From JAZMZS01 sp045120955 (GTDB lineage: Bacteria; Bacillota; Clostridia; Oscillospirales; CAG-272), in the NCBI GenBank assembly GCA_045120955.1, contig JBGVFH010000044.1, forward strand, positions 4,851 through 68,850: a stretch of 64,000 nt of DNA. The letters are read 5' to 3'. A model generated the notes under the pieces. That model made no database searches. It had not been told where the DNA came from and saw only the letters and a list, made by a program, of their open reading frames with translations. The position numbers were made by a program, and so were the translations under genes. Shown piece after piece: positions 44,539-52,707 of this stretch. The number at the start of each line of letters is the position of its first letter. Positions within the stretch are counted from its first letter, which is position 1.

Positions 44539-45330
44539 ATGAAGATTACAGATGCTGAGTTGAATATCCTTAGTATCCTTGATGTACATAGGGGAAAAAT
44601 ACCTCAAGGTAAGCGCGAATGCCGCTGTCGTCACAGCGATAGCTTTGTTCTTGTATCATCGGGAAGTGCTGATTATTCATTCGATGGTAAGGTTTATACT
44701 GCCAAAGCGGGCGATCTTATTTTTCTAGCCGATCATAGTTGTTATTCGATCAATATAAACTGCAATAACTACACCTATACATATATAGATTTCTATTTTG
44801 ATGTAGAGAAGTCTGCTACACTTTCAAACATGATCTATAAGGCTGAGCGTCTCTCGGAGCTTGAAAACGTGTTTGAAAAGATATATAAATTGTGGAAGAT
44901 AGGAGATTACGCTGATAAGCTTTATTGTAAAGCTCTGTTATATACGATATATTCAAAGGTTGCTAAGTCTGATCTGATACAATATGTATCAAGCAAGAGA
45001 AGAAAAGAAATTGAACAGGCAGCAAAATACATGTCAGAGCATCTTTCTGATGCTGAAATAAGTGTAACTCAGTTAGGAAAGCTTTGTAATGTTAGTGAGG
45101 TTCATTTTCGCAGATTGTTTAATTGCATATATCATACAAGCCCTACGAAATTTCTGACTGCTCTTAGAATTAAAAAGGCAAAAGAACTTTTAACCACTGA
45201 TAATTACAGCATTGCTCAAATATCAGAAATGTGCGGCTTTCAAAATCATTATTATTTTTCAAAAGTTTTTAAATCGCTGACTTCTCTCACTCCTACCGAA
45301 TACAGAAACAGATACAGAGAGTTAATATAA
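44539..45330 (+). CDS. AraC-family regulator of the glycyl-radical locus
   Basis: This is a 263-residue regulator, divergent from the glycyl-radical enzyme. The N-terminal cupin-like sensor has ECRCRHSDSFVLVSSGSADY and AGDLIFLADHSCYSI. The C-terminal DNA-binding domain (about 165-260) shows VTQLGKLCNVSEVHFRRLF and IAQISEMCGFQNHYYFSKVF, ending LTPTEYRNRY. ATG 44539 follows AGGGTGA; a GTG at 44530 is the alternative. It probably senses the enzyme's substrate. A paralogue occupies the matching position in the second locus (60050-60841). Confidence 0.88.
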   Translation: MKITDAELNILSILDVHRGKIPQGKRECRCRHSDSFVLVSSGSADYSFDGKVYTAKAGDLIFLADHSCYSININCNNYTYTYIDFYFDVEKSATLSNMIYKAERLSELENVFEKIYKLWKIGDYADKLYCKALLYTIYSKVAKSDLIQYVSSKRRKEIEQAAKYMSEHLSDAEISVTQLGKLCNVSEVHFRRLFNCIYHTSPTKFLTALRIKKAKELLTTDNYSIAQISEMCGFQNHYYFSKVFKSLTSLTPTEYRNRYRELI

Positions 45331-45442
45331 ATTTCGAGATTTCGTTCACAGATAGTTGATCACGCATAAAATTAAAAGGGCTGTAAAAAACTAATATCAT
45401 TAAGTTAATAAAATGGTAAGAAAGAGCCGTGCTCTTGTGATA

Positions 45443-45583
45443 TGCACCTCCAAAAGTTAGACACTTTTGGAGGTGCATATTTTATGTCAAAAAAGACAAA
45501 AGCAGAAAAAGTAAGGAATGAGCCCGGTTCAATACCGAGCTCATTCACAAACAATTTAATTTTGTCTAAACTTTTGGGTTCAC
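45443..45583 (+). mobile_element. Internally deleted IS3-type remnant
   Basis: The left terminal repeat TGCACCTCCAAAAGTTAGAC (45443-45462) is matched by a right repeat near 45563-45583 (TGTCTAAACTTTTGGGTTCA) in inverted orientation. Inside, GGAGGTG is followed by an ATG at 45484 encoding MSKKTKAEKVR, the usual opening of an IS3-group OrfA, but the frame ends after 36 codons and no DDE domain remains. A hairpin near 45516-45546 lies within. This is a dead, about 140-base remnant at the right edge of the accessory island. Confidence 0.65.
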
Positions 45584-45638
45584 TTCATTATTAAGACTGC
45601 TTCTTTTTAATTTGTGTTATTGGAATAGCAATAATGTT

Positions 45639-46817
45639 TTACAGCTGATCTGTATTATTGTGGTCTGTATCAGCGGGTTTTGTCTGCTCTGCGGGAGAGA
45701 TAGGATCGGTCGCAGCGTTATTATCCTGTTGAGGCTGATACTGCGGATGTTGAGAAACTGTTTGATACGGGGCTTGACCGTACTGAGGTTGCTGATACGG
45801 GGCTTGACCGTACTGAGGTTGTGTGTATGTATAACTATGCTGTGTGAACATATACATCTGACGGTTGAAGAATGCCTCTTCCTCAGAGGGATAGTAGGAT
45901 TGGTCAGCGAGAGCCTTTGCGTCGAGCATTACTTTTGCGAAAAGAATAGTTGTTACAGCGGAGATGATCGAGACGATACTTCCCGATATCACAGAAACGA
46001 CAAAGCTTGACTGCAATGAATAGTATTTATCAATTAAAAAATCGTTTGAATATTGATACAGATAATCTTCCGTTTCGTACAAAAGCTCCGATAAGATGTC
46101 AGATAAAAACGGACTGATGACGATTGAGAATACTACACCAATAAGAGAGAATATTGCGGAAATTATGAGTAATATCGGTGCAGCTTTTGACAGCTTTTGC
46201 GGACGAAGCCCCGTCTCTGCGCTTGCAATCGCACTCTTGAAATAATTTCTGACACCGTACAAGACAACAAGCTCAAGGGCGAGTGTGATACCAAAAAAAA
46301 CGAGAGATATAACGGCTATCACGGAGACGGCGATTGCCGTATTTGCGGAATTTTGTGCGGCAGACCAGCCAAGTATCGCAAGCAAAAACATTAATAATGC
46401 CAAAATTCCGACGACCACCCAGATCAAAACGATTTGAATGGTTTGCGACACCCTGAGCATTTTTAGCGATGCGGTGTCCATCTTAAACGGGCCTCTGTCT
46501 TTTCTTGACTCGGCATAGAACATCCACAGCCCAACCACCATGAGTATGCTGATAAGATCAAACGACCCGACGATAGCATTGACTGCGGCGGATATTGTAA
46601 GAAGGATGGTCGCAACGAACAGCAGCTTGCTCTGTCCGACCTTTTTTATCAGCTCGACAGCTGTTGGGTACGGGGGCCTTTGCGTATTGTTGGCGGTGTA
46701 CTGTTGCTGTTGTTGCTGATACTGTTGCTGCTGCTGCATTAAAGTGTTGACGGCATTGCACCTTGGGCAGGCAGGCATCATGTTTGCATACTCTGCGCCG
46801 CAGTTATAGCATTTCAT
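45639..46817 (-). CDS. Zinc-ribbon membrane protein of unknown function
   Basis: This is a 392-residue protein. It starts with a zinc ribbon, CYNCGAEYANMMPACPRCN, followed by a Gln-rich stretch (about 27-45). Five or six hydrophobic helices (about 60-310) follow, with a longer loop containing YETEDYLYQYSND. The C-terminus is a Tyr/Gln/Pro-rich tail with two copies of PQYGQAPYQ. Ribbon plus membrane helices plus low-complexity tail is common in uncharacterised clostridial envelope proteins. It lies 10 bases downstream of the FkbM-type gene on the same strand. No function can be assigned. Confidence 0.7.
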   Translation of the reverse strand: MKCYNCGAEYANMMPACPRCNAVNTLMQQQQQYQQQQQQYTANNTQRPPYPTAVELIKKVGQSKLLFVATILLTISAAVNAIVGSFDLISILMVVGLWMFYAESRKDRGPFKMDTASLKMLRVSQTIQIVLIWVVVGILALLMFLLAILGWSAAQNSANTAIAVSVIAVISLVFFGITLALELVVLYGVRNYFKSAIASAETGLRPQKLSKAAPILLIISAIFSLIGVVFSIVISPFLSDILSELLYETEDYLYQYSNDFLIDKYYSLQSSFVVSVISGSIVSIISAVTTILFAKVMLDAKALADQSYYPSEEEAFFNRQMYMFTQHSYTYTQPQYGQAPYQQPQYGQAPYQTVSQHPQYQPQQDNNAATDPISPAEQTKPADTDHNNTDQL

Positions 46818-46827
46818 AGTTGTGTCC

Positions 46828-47895
46828 TCATTTCTTTTTTATTGCGCATATATACACATCCCATGCAGGGATATATTTTTTTCGTCTGATGTACAGCTCG
46901 TAGCCTTCATAGTCCCGCTTTAGCTTGTTTACAAGCGAAAAGACATCCTGCGAGCGGTGATAAACGCATACGAGAAGATCGGGTAGATGCGTTTTTATCG
47001 AGTGCATACTTCCGTCCAGCGCCTCATGCTCACAGCCCTCTACATCGTATTTTATATAATCGGGTATGTCATTGCCTATTATATTATCAATTTTCTCAAG
47101 CTTTGTCAATACTCCGCCCTCATCTGTAAAGGCGGAATTTCTGTTTCCCTGAGAGCTGAAATTTCCGTCCGTGCTCTCGCACCATGCGCCGCACCGAACG
47201 GGTATCACCTCTTTACGGCTCTCGGCAAAAGCACATAGCTTGGCATAGCTTTTTTTGTCGGGTTCAAGAGCGTATATCCGTTCTATCCGCTTTCCTTTTG
47301 AAAGCAGCTCGGCTGAGCTTTCCCCTCTGTAGGCTCCCGCATCAACGCATACCTTGTACGAGCCGTAGTCAAACAGAGTGTCTCCGTCGTCGCATACCGT
47401 ATCTGTGAGATAAGATATTTTGCCGCTCAGCTTGAAGCTTATTACAGATGCGAATATCTCTTTTGACTTTTGGTCGGCAAGTGCTTGATATGCGGACAAT
47501 ATCTGCAAATAATGCCTGTTATAAAACTCGCAGTCGAATATCTCGCCGCCGCAAACAGGCACATCGGGAGCGTACAGCTCTTGCTCCTTTGAAATTTTGA
47601 TTATGTTTTCTATCACATCGTCAAGCGAAGAACCAAAAGCGAGAAGCACTATGAAGTCGCCGTATTGTTCCTTTGCCTCGCTGTATGAGAGCACTCGCTT
47701 TCCGTGGAAAAAATGCCCCCTGACAAAACCGTCGCTTGCGAAAAAGTCACATATTTCTATACCTCTTTTGTCAAGCTCTGCAAGTATCTTGTCAGCGCCG
47801 TTTCCCATTCCGTACATGAGAATTGGCTTATCCGTTTCTTTTAGGTGCCGCCACAGGTCTGTGCTTGCGGGGTAGATCGGTAGTTGTATACTCAT
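46828..47895 (-). CDS. FkbM-family methyltransferase
   Basis: This is a 355-residue S-adenosylmethionine-dependent methyltransferase. An N-terminal Rossmann-like region (MYGMGNGADKILAEL) precedes the FkbM core with VCVDAGAYRGESSAELL, YALEPDKKSYAKL, the acidic motif YIKYDVEGCEHEALDGS and a C-terminal LLVCVYHRSQD. Family members O-methylate sugars or secondary metabolites. AAAGGA precedes the start. It is cotranscribed with the zinc-ribbon membrane protein. A target among envelope glycans is plausible but unproven. Confidence 0.82.
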   Translation of the reverse strand: MSIQLPIYPASTDLWRHLKETDKPILMYGMGNGADKILAELDKRGIEICDFFASDGFVRGHFFHGKRVLSYSEAKEQYGDFIVLLAFGSSLDDVIENIIKISKEQELYAPDVPVCGGEIFDCEFYNRHYLQILSAYQALADQKSKEIFASVISFKLSGKISYLTDTVCDDGDTLFDYGSYKVCVDAGAYRGESSAELLSKGKRIERIYALEPDKKSYAKLCAFAESRKEVIPVRCGAWCESTDGNFSSQGNRNSAFTDEGGVLTKLEKIDNIIGNDIPDYIKYDVEGCEHEALDGSMHSIKTHLPDLLVCVYHRSQDVFSLVNKLKRDYEGYELYIRRKKYIPAWDVYICAIKKK

Positions 47896-47919
47896 TTTTG
47901 TTTCCTTTGCATTTTTTTG

Positions 47920-47948
47920 TTGACTTAAAATATTATGTGTGATAAAAT
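47920..47948 (+). promoter_or_regulatory. Promoter for HIT protein gene
   Basis: TTGACT 47920-47925, 17 bases, TAAAAT 47943-47948; start at 47995. Confidence 0.65.
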
Positions 47949-47994
47949 CTTATCGTCAGATCAAATTCTATATAAAAATAACGGAGGTCGTTTT

Positions 47995-48336
47995 ATGGAC
48001 TGCTTGTTTTGTAAAATAGTCGGGGGAGAGATCCCATCAAAGCTTGTATATGAGGATGAATATGTATATGCCTTCCACGATATAAACCCTCAGGCAAAAA
48101 TACACATCGTTGTTATTCCGAAGGAGCATATCGCAGCTTGTGCAGATGATATAAACGCAAGCAACAGCAACGTAATAGCAAAGCTGTTCGAGGCTATACC
48201 GAAGGTTGCATCTGCGGCAGGGATCGAGGGCGGATACCGTATAGTAAACAACTGTGGAGACAACGCTTGCCAGAGCGTAAAGCATATACATTTTCATGTG
48301 CTTGGCGGTGAGCAGCTCTCCGAGCAGATGGCGTAA
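47995..48336 (+). CDS. HIT-family nucleotide hydrolase (Hint-like)
   Basis: This 113-residue histidine-triad protein probably hydrolyses AMP-lysine-type phosphoramidates. It starts MDCLFCKIVGGEIPSKLVYE, has the FHDINPQAKIHIVVIPKEHI core and the triad HIHFHVLGG (His97, His99, His101). The start codon at 47995 follows GGAGG; the frame is open 60 bases further upstream without a ribosome site. Monocistronic. Confidence 0.95.
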   Translation: MDCLFCKIVGGEIPSKLVYEDEYVYAFHDINPQAKIHIVVIPKEHIAACADDINASNSNVIAKLFEAIPKVASAAGIEGGYRIVNNCGDNACQSVKHIHFHVLGGEQLSEQMA

Positions 48337-48352
48337 GTAAAAGGAAAAATAA

Positions 48353-48394
48353 TGACGGGTAAAAAGCTTTTTTAAAAAAAGGTTTTACCCGTCA
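48353..48394 (+). terminator. Terminator after HIT gene
   Basis: A 12-bp stem (48353-48364, 48383-48394) with an A/T-rich loop, followed by TCTTTTGTTTTT. Confidence 0.8.
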
Positions 48395-48410
48395 TCTTTT
48401 GTTTTTAAAT

Positions 48411-48444
48411 AAAGAGCTGTCTCACGCATTGAGAGACAGCTCTT
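48411..48444 (-). terminator. Terminator of aspartate kinase gene
   Basis: A 12-bp stem AAGAGCTGTCTC/GAGACAGCTCTT lies just beyond the stop of the minus-strand gene. Confidence 0.75.
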
Positions 48445-48453
48445 GTTGACAGC

Positions 48454-49770
48454 TCAACCTACAAATTCGTCGTAAATTGCGGAGATAGCTCGTGAGTAGT
48501 CCTTTTCTTCAACACCGATAATGACATTGATCTCACTTGAGCCTTGGTCGATCATACGGATGTTAACGCCCTTTGCTGCAGCGGCACGGAAAATTCTTGC
48601 CGCAGTACCCTTGGCGCTTATCATTCCCCGTCCGACAGTTGCGATAAGAGCAAGCCCCGATTCGATAGATACGGAGTCGGGATTTACTGCCTTGCAGATA
48701 TCCGAAATTACAGCATCCTTTTTGTTTTCAAGCTCGCTGTTTGCGACAATGACGCACATCGTGTCAATTCCGGAGGGAAGATGCTCAAAGGAAATGCCGT
48801 TCTCCTCAAGAACACTCAATATCTTGCGTCCAAAGCCTATCTCGGAGTTCATCATGTCCTTTTCGATATTGATGATGGAAAAACCGGTTTTGCCCGCAAT
48901 TCCCGTGATGACGGTCTCGTAGTTGTAAAAATCACTTGATGCAACTATCATCGTACCCTTATCATGGGGTGCGTTTGTGTTTTTGATATTTATCGGGATG
49001 CCTGCGTATCTAACGGGGAAGATAGCATCCTCATGAAGAACACCTGCGCCCATGTAGGAAAGCTCTCTGAGCTCTCTGTAGGTGATAACGTCGATGGCCT
49101 TGGGATTTTCAATAAGGCGCGGGTCAGCCATAAGAAAGCCGGATACGTCCGTCCAGTTTTCATAGAGGTCGGCATTTACCGCACGGGCAACTATCGACCC
49201 TGTTATATCAGAGCCGCCTCTTGAAAATGTCTTTATAGTGCCGTTGGGCATAGAACCGTAAAAGCCGGGGACAACTGCGTGTGTGTGTTCTTTCAACATT
49301 TCGGAGAGAATAGTGTTCGTTTTCTCCGAGTCAAAGCTGCCGTCATCCTTGAAGAATATCGCTTTTGCCGCATCTATGAAGTCATAGCCGAGGTATTTTG
49401 CGAGAATGATGCCGTTGAGGTATTCTCCTCGGCTGGCTGCGTAATCTCTGCCGGGATGATGCTTGAATGCGCTCTCTATATAATCAAATTCATTGCTAAG
49501 ATCAAGCTCAAGCTCAAGATCGCTGATGATACTGTTATATCTTTCTCTTATAGCGGAAAAAGCTGCCTTGATATCCTCTCCTGCTTTTGCTTTGTCATAG
49601 CACTGATAGAGCATATCCGTGACCTTTATGTCGGAACTGAATCTCTTTCCGGGGGCAGACGGGACGACATAGCGTCTTGACGGCTCCGCTTTTATTATTT
49701 GCGCTACTTTCTTAAATTGCTGCGCATCGGCAAGGGACGAACCTCCGAATTTAACGACCTTGATATTCAA
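48454..49770 (-). CDS. Aspartate kinase
   Basis: This catalyses the first step of the aspartate family pathway (Lys, Thr, Met). The 438-residue protein starts VVKFGGSSLADAQQFKKV, has GRDYAASRGEYLNG, FSRGGSDITGSIVARAV and WTDVSGFLMADPR from the amino-acid-kinase fold, and two C-terminal ACT domains (about 295-435) for feedback control. It starts at TTG 49770 behind AAGGAGA. The monofunctional, relatively short form is typical of the clostridial AK with peptidoglycan/lysine or threonine function. No other pathway genes adjoin, so the isoform is not resolved. Confidence 0.93.
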   Translation of the reverse strand: MNIKVVKFGGSSLADAQQFKKVAQIIKAEPSRRYVVPSAPGKRFSSDIKVTDMLYQCYDKAKAGEDIKAAFSAIRERYNSIISDLELELDLSNEFDYIESAFKHHPGRDYAASRGEYLNGIILAKYLGYDFIDAAKAIFFKDDGSFDSEKTNTILSEMLKEHTHAVVPGFYGSMPNGTIKTFSRGGSDITGSIVARAVNADLYENWTDVSGFLMADPRLIENPKAIDVITYRELRELSYMGAGVLHEDAIFPVRYAGIPINIKNTNAPHDKGTMIVASSDFYNYETVITGIAGKTGFSIINIEKDMMNSEIGFGRKILSVLEENGISFEHLPSGIDTMCVIVANSELENKKDAVISDICKAVNPDSVSIESGLALIATVGRGMISAKGTAARIFRAAAAKGVNIRMIDQGSSEINVIIGVEEKDYSRAISAIYDEFVG

Positions 49771-49822
49771 TGTTGCTTCTCCTTTATATATAAAATGACA
49801 TATTATCAGTCTTATGTATTGT

Positions 49823-49851
49823 ATTATACATTTTTATGCATATCGTGTCAA
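49823..49851 (-). promoter_or_regulatory. Consensus promoter of aspartate kinase gene
   Basis: On the minus strand TTGACA (49846-49851) and TATAAT (49823-49828) are 17 bases apart. Confidence 0.8.
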
Positions 49852-50068
49852 CAGTAAAAATGTATAACAAAGTTTGCATTTTGCTTTGGTTATTGGTATT
49901 TTTACCGACAAACCGAATTTTCAATTTACTAATAATATACGCATAATGTGAATATTTTGAAATGTTTATTTTAAGGTGTGCGTTTTTTATTTTTTGAGTC
50001 ATTTTTGTTGCAAATACCGTCGGGAAATGATATTATATAAGCAGAATAAGACAAAAACGGAGGCTGTG

Positions 50069-51277
50069 ATGAGCAAACTTTTTTCCGCGGCAGATATTTT
50101 ACTGCCCGATACAAATATAACAGACATGGAAAAATGGTCGTGCATTGCGTGCGACCAGTATACGAGTGAGCCGGAGTATTGGCAGGCGGCAGAGGCCTTT
50201 GTGCGTGGGTGCCCGAGTACGCTCGAGCTGTTTTTACCGGAGATATACCTTGACAAGAGCGAGGTTGCTGTGCCGCAGATAAATGAGAAAATGAGAGAGT
50301 ATACACACGGCTTTTTCAAAGAGCACAAAAATACGATGATATATCTCAGACGCACGATCCCCGACGGGAGAATAAGAGAGGGGATAGTCGGCAAGGTGGA
50401 CCTTGAGGAGTATGACTACAGAGCTGGCAGCCACGCCTCTGTCAGAGCAACCGAGCAGACAGTCATTGAGCGCATACCTCCGAGAGTTGCGATAAGAAGG
50501 GATGCAGAGATAGAGCTGCCGCATATAATGATGCTCTATGACGATACAGATGACCGTCTGTGCCAAAAGCTGTACGCAGATAAGGATAAGTTTGAAAGAG
50601 CATACGATTTTACTCTGATGCTCGGTGCGGGGCATATAGAGGGATATTTTTTGTCCGATGAGGCGGCGGAGTATGTAAGCGACTTTATCGAGGGAAAGCG
50701 TGAGTGCGGTCTTGCACTCTGCGTCGGAGACGGCAATCATTCTCTCGCAAGTGCCAAGGCGCTGTATGAGGAGATAAAGGCACAGATAGGCGATGAAAAG
50801 GCAAAAGCTCATCCTGCAAGATATGCTCTGTGTGAGATAGTCAACATTCACAGCACGGCGCTTGACTTTGAGCCTATACACAGATTGATATGCGGATGCG
50901 ATGTCGGGGACTTGCTTTCGTTTTTTGAGTCAAGGTGCAAAACGGAGAATACGCATACACTCCGCTATGTAACTCAGAGCGGAGAAGGAACTATCAAGCT
51001 TGACAAGACGGCTGCGGGCATCTCCGTTGACCCTTTGCAAAAGCTGCTTGATGAGTATCTTTTGACGCACAAAGCGAGCATTGACTACATACACGGGGAT
51101 GCATCACTTGTAAAGCTTGCAAAAAAAGAAGATACCGTGGGGATCTTCTGCGAGCCTATATCAAAGTCGGGACTCTTTGATGCAGTAAAGGAGGGCGGCT
51201 CGCTTCCGAGAAAGACGTTTTCCATGGGAGTTGCAAAAGAAAAACGGCACTATCTTGAGGCGAGAAAAATAAAATAA
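50069..51277 (+). CDS. DUF1015 family protein
   Basis: This is a 402-residue soluble protein of the DUF1015 family, widespread in anaerobes and often near serine/phosphoglycerate metabolism genes. It opens LFSAADILLPD and WSCIACDQYTSEPEYW, contains the family block DDRLCQKLYADKD and the conserved GDGNHSLASAKALYEE, and ends with a helical region. The ATG at 50069 follows GGAGG; an in-frame upstream ATG (49976) gives a spurious extension. Biochemical function is not established. Confidence 0.85.
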   Translation: MSKLFSAADILLPDTNITDMEKWSCIACDQYTSEPEYWQAAEAFVRGCPSTLELFLPEIYLDKSEVAVPQINEKMREYTHGFFKEHKNTMIYLRRTIPDGRIREGIVGKVDLEEYDYRAGSHASVRATEQTVIERIPPRVAIRRDAEIELPHIMMLYDDTDDRLCQKLYADKDKFERAYDFTLMLGAGHIEGYFLSDEAAEYVSDFIEGKRECGLALCVGDGNHSLASAKALYEEIKAQIGDEKAKAHPARYALCEIVNIHSTALDFEPIHRLICGCDVGDLLSFFESRCKTENTHTLRYVTQSGEGTIKLDKTAAGISVDPLQKLLDEYLLTHKASIDYIHGDASLVKLAKKEDTVGIFCEPISKSGLFDAVKEGGSLPRKTFSMGVAKEKRHYLEARKIK

Positions 51278-51311
51278 GTTTGATATATGTACTGAAAAAT
51301 ACGCTTGAATA

Positions 51312-51340
51312 TTGACAAGCGTATTTTTTAGTGCTACAAT
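51312..51340 (+). promoter_or_regulatory. Promoter for TPP riboswitch-thiT
   Basis: TTGACA 51312-51317, 17 bases, TACAAT 51335-51340, directly upstream of the riboswitch. Confidence 0.8.
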
Positions 51341-51372
51341 AATGGCAAGAATCGTGTAAAACCTAATATAGC

Positions 51373-51453
51373 AATCGGGGGTGCTTCTTTTGAGGCTGAG
51401 ATGGGAAACCGAACCCTTTTACCTGATACGGATAATACCGGCGTAGGGAGAAT
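51373..51453 (+). promoter_or_regulatory. TPP (THI-box) riboswitch
   Basis: Conserved blocks in order: GGGGTGC, GGCTGAGA (pyrimidine-sensing helix), ACCC...ACCTGAT, GGATAAT and CCGGCGTAGGGA. It is followed by a terminator and thiT, so thiamine pyrophosphate should switch off transport. Confidence 0.95.
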
Positions 51454-51480
51454 TATGCATACAGCTTTTTTATCTTCTTG

Positions 51481-51506
51481 CCGTGCGGTGTTTGCACGGT
51501 TTTTTT
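51481..51506 (+). terminator. Riboswitch-controlled terminator
   Basis: A 6-bp stem CCGTGC/GCACGG (51481-51486, 51494-51499) followed by seven T, placed between the TPP aptamer and thiT; it is the expected expression platform. Confidence 0.85.
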
Positions 51507-51530
51507 GCGCCAAACGGCAAGGAGGTTTTT

Positions 51531-52190
51531 ATGATACAAAAAACAAACACACAAAAGCTGATGGTCTGTTCTATGATGATAGCAATAGCCACAGTTCTCG
51601 CACTTGTGTGCGAGTTTATTCCTTTTTTAAATCTGCCTTTCGGCGGCGGATTTACTGTTGCGAGCATGCTCCCGATAGTGCTTGCATCCTATATGTACGG
51701 CATCGGATGGGGAGTAGGTACGGCGTTTACATACTCGATCGTTCAAATGCTGGTGGGATTTCGCACCGTGTCCGCATTCTTTTTGCCGGATAACGAAAAT
51801 TATGCGGGCAGTCTGCTTGCGGCAGTCGGCATATGCTTTATCGACTATGTTCTTGCATACACTTTGCTTGGATTCGGCGGTGCTTTCAGAAAAATGAAAA
51901 ACAAGACCGCAGCACTCGTCCTCGGAGTCGTGTTTGCACTTGCGCTTCGTTACGTAGCGCATATAATATCGGGGTATATTTTCTTTGGTGCGTGGGCTGA
52001 GTGGTTTTTCACTCAGGAGGGCTTTTATGCAATAGGTAAAACTATACTCGATGCTTTCTCCGGAAATGCTCTTGCACTTGTGTATTCTGTTTTCTACAAC
52101 GGACTTTTCATGCTGCCTGAGATAGTCATTACTTCGATAATTGCAGTTCCCATGTCAAGAATTCCGCAAATAAAGAGCTATCAAAAATAA
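51531..52190 (+). CDS. thiT: Thiamine transporter ThiT (ECF S component)
   Basis: This is the substrate-binding membrane component for thiamine in an energy-coupling-factor transporter. The 219-residue protein has six hydrophobic helices, with FEFIPF-like EFIPFLNLPFGGGF after helix 1, and the ThiT-type region around helices 4-6 (YVAHIISGYIFFGAWAEWFF). AAGGAGG precedes ATG 51531; the frame extends back through the riboswitch terminator and that extension is not real. The TPP riboswitch upstream supports thiamine specificity. The shared ECF ATPases and EcfT are not in this window. Confidence 0.92.
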   Translation: MIQKTNTQKLMVCSMMIAIATVLALVCEFIPFLNLPFGGGFTVASMLPIVLASYMYGIGWGVGTAFTYSIVQMLVGFRTVSAFFLPDNENYAGSLLAAVGICFIDYVLAYTLLGFGGAFRKMKNKTAALVLGVVFALALRYVAHIISGYIFFGAWAEWFFTQEGFYAIGKTILDAFSGNALALVYSVFYNGLFMLPEIVITSIIAVPMSRIPQIKSYQK

Positions 52191-52287
52191 CAAAAGTGAA
52201 TATGGGCGGGGCAAAGCCTTACAAAGTTCTGTAAAAAGCTTTTCCTCGCTCAAAATTTTTTAACCTTATGCAAATGCTGAAAAACGG

Positions 52288-52316
52288 TTGACAAATAACT
52301 GCTGTTGTGCTAAAAT
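52288..52316 (+). promoter_or_regulatory. Promoter of tRNA-Leu
   Basis: TTGACA 52288-52293, 17 bases, TAAAAT 52311-52316; the tRNA begins at 52380. Confidence 0.8.
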
Positions 52317-52379
52317 AGTAAAGCTTTGATGTTTTTGTTGCGCAAAGGTTGGTAGCCGAAACAACAAAGAAAAATATCT

Positions 52380-52463
52380 GCGGGCGTGGCGGAATTGGCA
52401 GACGCGCTAGACTTAGGATCTAGTGTCCCCGACGTGAAGGTTCAAGTCCTTTCGCCCGCACCA
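52380..52463 (+). tRNA. tRNA-Leu (anticodon UAG)
   Basis: This is an 84-base class II tRNA with a 7-bp acceptor stem (52380-52386 with 52453-52459), D arm, anticodon stem CTAGA/TCTAG with loop CTTAGGA (anticodon TAG), a variable arm, a T arm with TTCAAGT, and an encoded CCA at 52461-52463. The CCA is also the base of the following hairpin. Confidence 0.95.
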
Positions 52464-52507
52464 AAACAGAACGGCACCGTGTAAAACACGGTGCCGTTCT
52501 GTTTTGG
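52461..52507 (+). terminator. Long hairpin beginning in the tRNA CCA
   Basis: A 22-bp stem (52461-52482, 52486-52507) with an AAA loop. The lower arms read AAAACAGAAC/GTTCTGTTTT. A near-identical hairpin stands at 63563-63601, and a third with the same lower arms at 52661-52702. Confidence 0.75.
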
Positions 52508-52520
52508 GGTGATATAACAA

Positions 52521-52659
52521 AAAGGACTTGAACGGTCGGTGTTGAATGACAGTCCGGGGGACTGTCAGATCCGACCGGACCGAGATGCGTAGCAAAAGGC
52601 GCATGGTACGGCGGCTTTTGCGGTGTCGCATCGAGAATCAAGTCCTTTCGCCCGCACCA
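52521..52659. ncRNA. Structured element closed by a second copy of the tRNA-Leu 3' end
   Basis: The outer stem AAAGGACTTGA (52521-52531) pairs with TCAAGTCCTTT (52638-52648). Inside are two hairpins. The first is CGGTCGG/CCGACCG (52533-52539, 52571-52577), capped by TGACAGTCC/GGACTGTCA with a GGG loop. The second is GATGCG/CGCATC (52584-52589, 52627-52632), enclosing GCAAAAG/CTTTTGC. The whole makes a three-way junction. The closing arm is part of a 22-base exact copy (52638-52659) of the tRNA 3' end at 52442-52463. No real coding frame is present. Whether it acts as RNA or DNA is unknown. Confidence 0.6.
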
Positions 52660-52660
52660 A

Positions 52661-52702
52661 CAAAAACAGAACATTTGTCGGTAGACAAATGTTCTGTTTT
52701 TG
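52661..52702. repeat. Hairpin with AACAGAAC lower arms
   Basis: A perfect 19-bp stem (52661-52679, 52684-52702), loop GGTA. It shares AACAGAAC/GTTCTGTT lower arms with the hairpin after the tRNA but has a different upper stem. Confidence 0.75.
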
Positions 52703-52707
52703 TTTAT

